The notes under the pieces: model-generated
What the model was told of the DNA's origin: nothing
The model's input: the letters and a program-made list of their open reading frames with translations, nothing else
The model's database searches: none
Assembly: GCA_002293475.1 (NCBI GenBank)
Contig: DBDG01000006.1
Location: 1 to 8,665 of the forward strand
Length of the DNA stretch: 8,665 nucleotides
Source of the DNA: Lachnospiraceae bacterium UBA938
GTDB lineage: Bacteria > Bacillota > Clostridia > Lachnospirales > Lachnospiraceae
Direction: 5' to 3'
Made by a program: the position numbers and the translations under genes
Part shown: positions 5,540 to 8,665 of the stretch, piece after piece
Layout of the letters: every line of letters starts with the position of its first letter
How positions within the stretch are numbered: the stretch's first letter is position 1

Positions 5540-7027
5540 ATGCTATTTACTTCCTTAGATTTTTTAATGTTTTTTCCAGTTGTTTTATTCATTTATTTTA
5601 TATTCCCGGCTAGATTCCGATATATCTGGCTATTGGCGGCCAGCTATTATTTTTATATGTCTTGGAACCCTCTATATGCATTTATCCTTACGCCGGTTAT
5701 CTTGATTGGTTTTCTGGGTGGAATCATACTGGGAAAAGGCAGCGATAATAATAAAAGGAAGAAAGGTATACTAATAATATGCATTTTGATGATGATCGGG
5801 GTATTGGCTTATTTTAAATATTCCGGTTTTGCTGCCGATACGGTGAATCTGTGCTTGCGGCTGCTGCGTCTGCCGTTATGGGAACCCCGCTTTGACATTA
5901 TATTACCGGTAGGAATATCTTTCTATACCCTTCAGACGATAGGTTATCTGATAGATGTCTATCGCGGCGACATAAAATCAGAACGGAATCCGGCCAGATA
6001 TGCCTTGTTCATTGCTTTTTTCCCGCAGATTTTATCCGGCCCGATTAACAGGGCAGGGGGTTTGCTAAAACAGATGCAAAATATCCCGGCCTTGAAGTTA
6101 TGGGATTACCAGCGCATTACCAGCGGTTTTACCATGATGTTGTGGGGATATTTTGTTAAGCTTGTGATCGCGGACAGGATTGCGGTCTTGGTGGACAATG
6201 TTTTTGATAATTATTATTTATATGGGGCAGTAGCCCTAATAGCGGGAGCCTTCGGTTTTGCGATACAGATATATAGTGATTTCGGGAGCTATTCCCTGAT
6301 TGCCATAGGAGCCGCCAAGGTATTGGGATTTGAGCTTACCGCGAATTTTGCCGCCCCCTATTTTGCGCAGGGAATCGGCGAATTCTGGCGCCGGTGGCAT
6401 ATTTCGCTCAGCTCATGGCTGAAGGATTACGTTTATATTCCTCTTGGCGGCAACCGCCGGGGAAAATGGATAAAATACCGGAATCTTATGATTACCTTCG
6501 GTGTCAGTGGGTTATGGCACGGAGCGAATTGGACCTTTGTCATATGGGGTTTGCTGCATGGCGGCTATTCCGTGCTGGAAAGTGAACTGCGCCCGCTGGT
6601 GAAGCGGATCAATCAGCGGCTGGGAACCAAGACCGCTTCCTTCGGCTATCGTTTGGGTAAAATAATCTTGACCTTTATTCTGGTTGATTTGGCCTGGATC
6701 TTCTTCCGAGCCGACAGCGTTAAAACGGCTTTTGCCTACATTGCACAAATGATAAGCTATCATGACTGGTGGTCACTTTTTGACGGAAGCCTTTATAACC
6801 TTGGGCTGGATTATCGAGAATTCCATATCTTCCTATTCGGGCTCACGCTGCTGATTGCCGTCGACTGGCTTCAATGGAAGAAAAATATGACCATTGATGT
6901 ATTTTTAAAGGAACAGTGGATTGTCTTCCGCTGGGCATTCATATTGATGCTTATTTTTACAGCCTTAATATTTGGACAGTATGGATCGGGTTTTGATTCG
7001 GCAGAGTTTATATACCTACAATTTTAG
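5540..7027 (+). CDS. AlgI/DltB-like MBOAT O-acyltransferase
   Basis: This 495-residue polytopic protein is a membrane-bound O-acyltransferase of the AlgI/DltB/PatA type, which passes an acyl group, usually acetyl, across the membrane for attachment to a surface polymer. ATG 5540 follows AGGAG at 5529-5533 by six bases. Diagnostic segments are PVGISFYTLQTIGYLIDVYR (123-142), FFPQILSGPINR (160-171), EFWRRWHISLSSWLKDYVYI (281-300), PLGGNRRG (301-308) and GLWHGANWTFVIWGLLHGG (324-342). The invariant His is H327 in LWHGA, and the second conserved His is H287 in RRWHIS. The C-terminus, YGSGFDSAEFIYLQF, matches the usual family ending. Length is normal (about 470-510). It starts 43 bp after the CapA gene and pairs functionally with the SGNH gene that follows, as AlgI does with AlgJ/AlgX. 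Confidence 0.93.
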   Translation: MLFTSLDFLMFFPVVLFIYFIFPARFRYIWLLAASYYFYMSWNPLYAFILTPVILIGFLGGIILGKGSDNNKRKKGILIICILMMIGVLAYFKYSGFAADTVNLCLRLLRLPLWEPRFDIILPVGISFYTLQTIGYLIDVYRGDIKSERNPARYALFIAFFPQILSGPINRAGGLLKQMQNIPALKLWDYQRITSGFTMMLWGYFVKLVIADRIAVLVDNVFDNYYLYGAVALIAGAFGFAIQIYSDFGSYSLIAIGAAKVLGFELTANFAAPYFAQGIGEFWRRWHISLSSWLKDYVYIPLGGNRRGKWIKYRNLMITFGVSGLWHGANWTFVIWGLLHGGYSVLESELRPLVKRINQRLGTKTASFGYRLGKIILTFILVDLAWIFFRADSVKTAFAYIAQMISYHDWWSLFDGSLYNLGLDYREFHIFLFGLTLLIAVDWLQWKKNMTIDVFLKEQWIVFRWAFILMLIFTALIFGQYGSGFDSAEFIYLQF

Positions 7028-7063
7028 AGGGTATTTAGAGACGTTTTAGAGGGTGTTTCAGAG
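7022..7063 (+). repeat. Short direct repeat between the MBOAT and SGNH genes
   Basis: TTTTAGAGGGT occurs at 7022-7032 and 7044-7054, and each copy continues with a TTT(C)AGAG element (7034-7040 and 7056-7063). The period is 22 bp. The first copy contains the MBOAT stop codon TAG, and the second supplies the AGAGGA ribosome binding site of the next gene. It looks like a small local duplication. Confidence 0.7.
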
Positions 7064-7072
7064 GATTAAATA

Positions 7073-8560
7073 ATGAAGATTAAACAACAACAAATTAAAA
7101 TAATAGTCAAGATAATCGTTTTTTTTCTGATATTATGCCTTACCGGCAATTATCTGATGGGGATATTCGGATACAAAGATACTGGTGGCGGCGGCGGATG
7201 GGAGAGGTTCTATGCTTCAGAAAGGGAATCCCTGGATGTCATGATTTTTGGAAGCAGCCATGCCCACTGTACGGTAGACAATGCTATTTTATGGAATGAT
7301 TATGGGATTGCCAGTTATACCTTGTCGGCGGGTTCGCAGGATCTGGACAGTACTTATTATTTTATGCGCGAGTCGCTTAAGACCCAGCAGCCAAAAGTCG
7401 TGCTGGTGGAAGCGGTAGCGGTGACTTTGGAAGGAGAAATCACCAATAGCGAGACAACGATTATCCGGAATACGATGGGGATGCGCTGGTCGGGTCTGCT
7501 CTACGAATATGTCGGCAATCTTGCGGAAAGTGCCGGATATTCGCCGACCATGCGAAATGAGGCTTTTATTAAAGTTCCGGTGATTCATTCCCGATACCGT
7601 GAACTGACGCGGGAAGATTTTGAAGATGATCTCTATTATTTGAAGGGATATCGTGGAAGCAACGACCATTGGCCGATGGAAGCGGTACCGGAAGCGTGCA
7701 GCGTTACCGAGGTCATGGATATCGAACCGGAACGCAAGGGATATCTGATAAAAATAATTGAATTATGCGAAATGGAAGATATTCCCCTGATTTTCTTTGC
7801 TGCGCCTTACCCGTTACAGCCAAAGGATCAGATGAAATTTAATGATTTGGCACAGCTTGCCGAAGAATATCAAGTTCCTTTTATCAATTTTAATAGCATA
7901 TATCAAGACATTGGTTTTGACTTTACCCAGGATATCCGGGACGGCAATCATGTTAATAACAAAGGTGCGGCCAAAGTAACGGATTATCTAGGGCAGATGC
8001 TAAAAGAAACGGCTGACCTGCCGGATCGCCGCGGTGAAGAGGCTTACCGGCAGTGGGAACTGCATTCTCAATATTTAGAAGATGCGGATATTACCTGGCA
8101 ATTAAAAAGACAGCCGGATATAACCGACTATCTGGACTATTTACAGGGTATTCCGGATAGGTATCTGGTGATATTGTCTCTGGATGGTAATTACAACGCC
8201 TTGGGCGAGATATTTACTGAAGAACTGGCCGTCTTGGGGATTGATCTGGATTCTTACCATAAAGGCGGCGTATGGATTATTAAAGATCAAGAGTTCTTAT
8301 TTTATTCTGACGGTGAAGGTGAGTATGATAAAGAGCTTCAATCGGGGCAGACTAAGGTCCGGGTGCGCAGCGAAATAGGTTATGATAAAGAAGGGGAAGA
8401 AATTCGAATGTCGGAGGTTATTGTTAATAGTGAAAGTTATGGAGAAGTCATAAATGGGGTCAACATCGTGGTGTATGACACGGAACTGAACCGTTTGGTG
8501 GATGCGGCTGGAACGGATATTTATATTAGCCGGGAGATGGTTCGGGAGACGGCGGATTGA
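7073..8560 (+). CDS. Membrane-anchored SGNH-type acyl-transfer protein with C-terminal ILEI/FAM3-like domain
   Basis: The 495-residue product has one N-terminal membrane helix (about 9-29), then a Gly-rich linker (38-42) and an extracytoplasmic domain. FGSSHAHC (59-66) fits SGNH block I with S62 as the likely nucleophile; DGNH (290-293) supplies the likely Asp and His of block V. Together they suggest an esterase or acyltransferase like AlgJ/AlgX or DltD that works with the MBOAT protein 45 bp upstream. Residues about 349-487 form a second domain: DYLDYLQGIPDRYLVILSLD (352-371), EELAVLGIDL (383-392), then NGVNIVVYDTELNRLVDAAG (461-480). These resemble parts of the ILEI/FAM3 domain, but with the GVNIVVYD element last. 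ATG 7073 follows AGAGGA at 7060-7065 by seven bases. The substrate is unknown. Confidence 0.75.
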   Translation: MKIKQQQIKIIVKIIVFFLILCLTGNYLMGIFGYKDTGGGGGWERFYASERESLDVMIFGSSHAHCTVDNAILWNDYGIASYTLSAGSQDLDSTYYFMRESLKTQQPKVVLVEAVAVTLEGEITNSETTIIRNTMGMRWSGLLYEYVGNLAESAGYSPTMRNEAFIKVPVIHSRYRELTREDFEDDLYYLKGYRGSNDHWPMEAVPEACSVTEVMDIEPERKGYLIKIIELCEMEDIPLIFFAAPYPLQPKDQMKFNDLAQLAEEYQVPFINFNSIYQDIGFDFTQDIRDGNHVNNKGAAKVTDYLGQMLKETADLPDRRGEEAYRQWELHSQYLEDADITWQLKRQPDITDYLDYLQGIPDRYLVILSLDGNYNALGEIFTEELAVLGIDLDSYHKGGVWIIKDQEFLFYSDGEGEYDKELQSGQTKVRVRSEIGYDKEGEEIRMSEVIVNSESYGEVINGVNIVVYDTELNRLVDAAGTDIYISREMVRETAD

Positions 8561-8620
8561 GGTTTAGGGGTGTCGCTTGTGGGTCAGCGTCATATTGCCC
8601 AGGCATCATCTGCACCGTTC

Positions 8621-8644
8621 CGGCTTAAGCCGATAAAATTTATC
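8621..8644. repeat. Two adjoining palindromes downstream of the SGNH gene
   Basis: CGGCTTAAGCCG (8621-8632) is a perfect 12-bp palindrome. GATAAA (8632-8637) and TTTATC (8639-8644) form a second inverted repeat around a single A. As RNA the first gives only a 4-bp stem with a TTAA loop and no T-run follows, so it is a poor intrinsic terminator. It could be a protein-binding site or chance. The rest of 8561-8665 holds no gene I can support. Confidence 0.4.
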
Positions 8645-8665
8645 TTGAGTTTCCGCAAACTGTAA

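Noticed and set aside
8570..8665. 31-codon + strand frame from GTG 8570 to TAA 8663
   Set aside because: It has a GAGG seven bases upstream, but the product resembles no family I know, and the minus-strand frame over the same bases is at least as protein-like.

Overview
The window reads as a low-to-mid GC Firmicute chromosome, most likely a clostridium of the Lachnospiraceae type. Support comes from strong GGAGG-type ribosome binding sites before nearly every gene, an L33 with two intact CxxC pairs directly upstream of secE, a NusG whose KOW domain has a GVWKDT segment where many bacteria have GPF, and a surface-polymer gene set typical of clostridia. The taxonomic call is inference from remembered family features, not from a search.

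Region 1 (1-295): the 3' tail of an unidentified reading frame, then a sigma-A-like promoter (TTGACG, 18 bp, TATTCT) and a second perfect TATAAT box. Region 2 (296-2556): a conserved protein-synthesis and transcription operon, rpmG-secE-nusG-rplK-rplA, all on the + strand. Between nusG and rplK lie a 34-bp tandem duplication made of 13/13/8-bp subunits and a hairpin that resembles the ribosomal protein L1 autoregulatory site. Region 3 (2557-2649): a short AT-rich junction with no visible terminator, no L10 leader and no rplJ/rplL, which is where the conserved operon is expected to continue. Region 4 (2650-8560): four closely spaced + strand genes for an envelope polymer: a GtrII-like membrane glucosyltransferase, a membrane-anchored CapA/PGA_cap protein, an AlgI/DltB-like MBOAT acyltransferase, and a membrane-anchored SGNH-type protein with a C-terminal domain that looks like a rearranged ILEI/FAM3 domain. 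Region 5 (8561-8665): 105 bp with two adjoining palindromes and no confident gene.

The first block builds the ribosome and the Sec/NusG machinery and is probably controlled by L1 binding its own mRNA. The second block probably decorates a cell-surface glycan: the GtrII protein transfers a sugar from a lipid carrier, the MBOAT protein moves acyl groups across the membrane, the SGNH protein places or removes them outside, and CapA has an unresolved accessory or hydrolytic role. The most notable points are the synteny break after rplA, the permuted ILEI-like domain, and the repeat plus L1-like site before rplK. No minus-strand gene is supported. I did not find a defence system, mobile element, CRISPR array or RNA gene.
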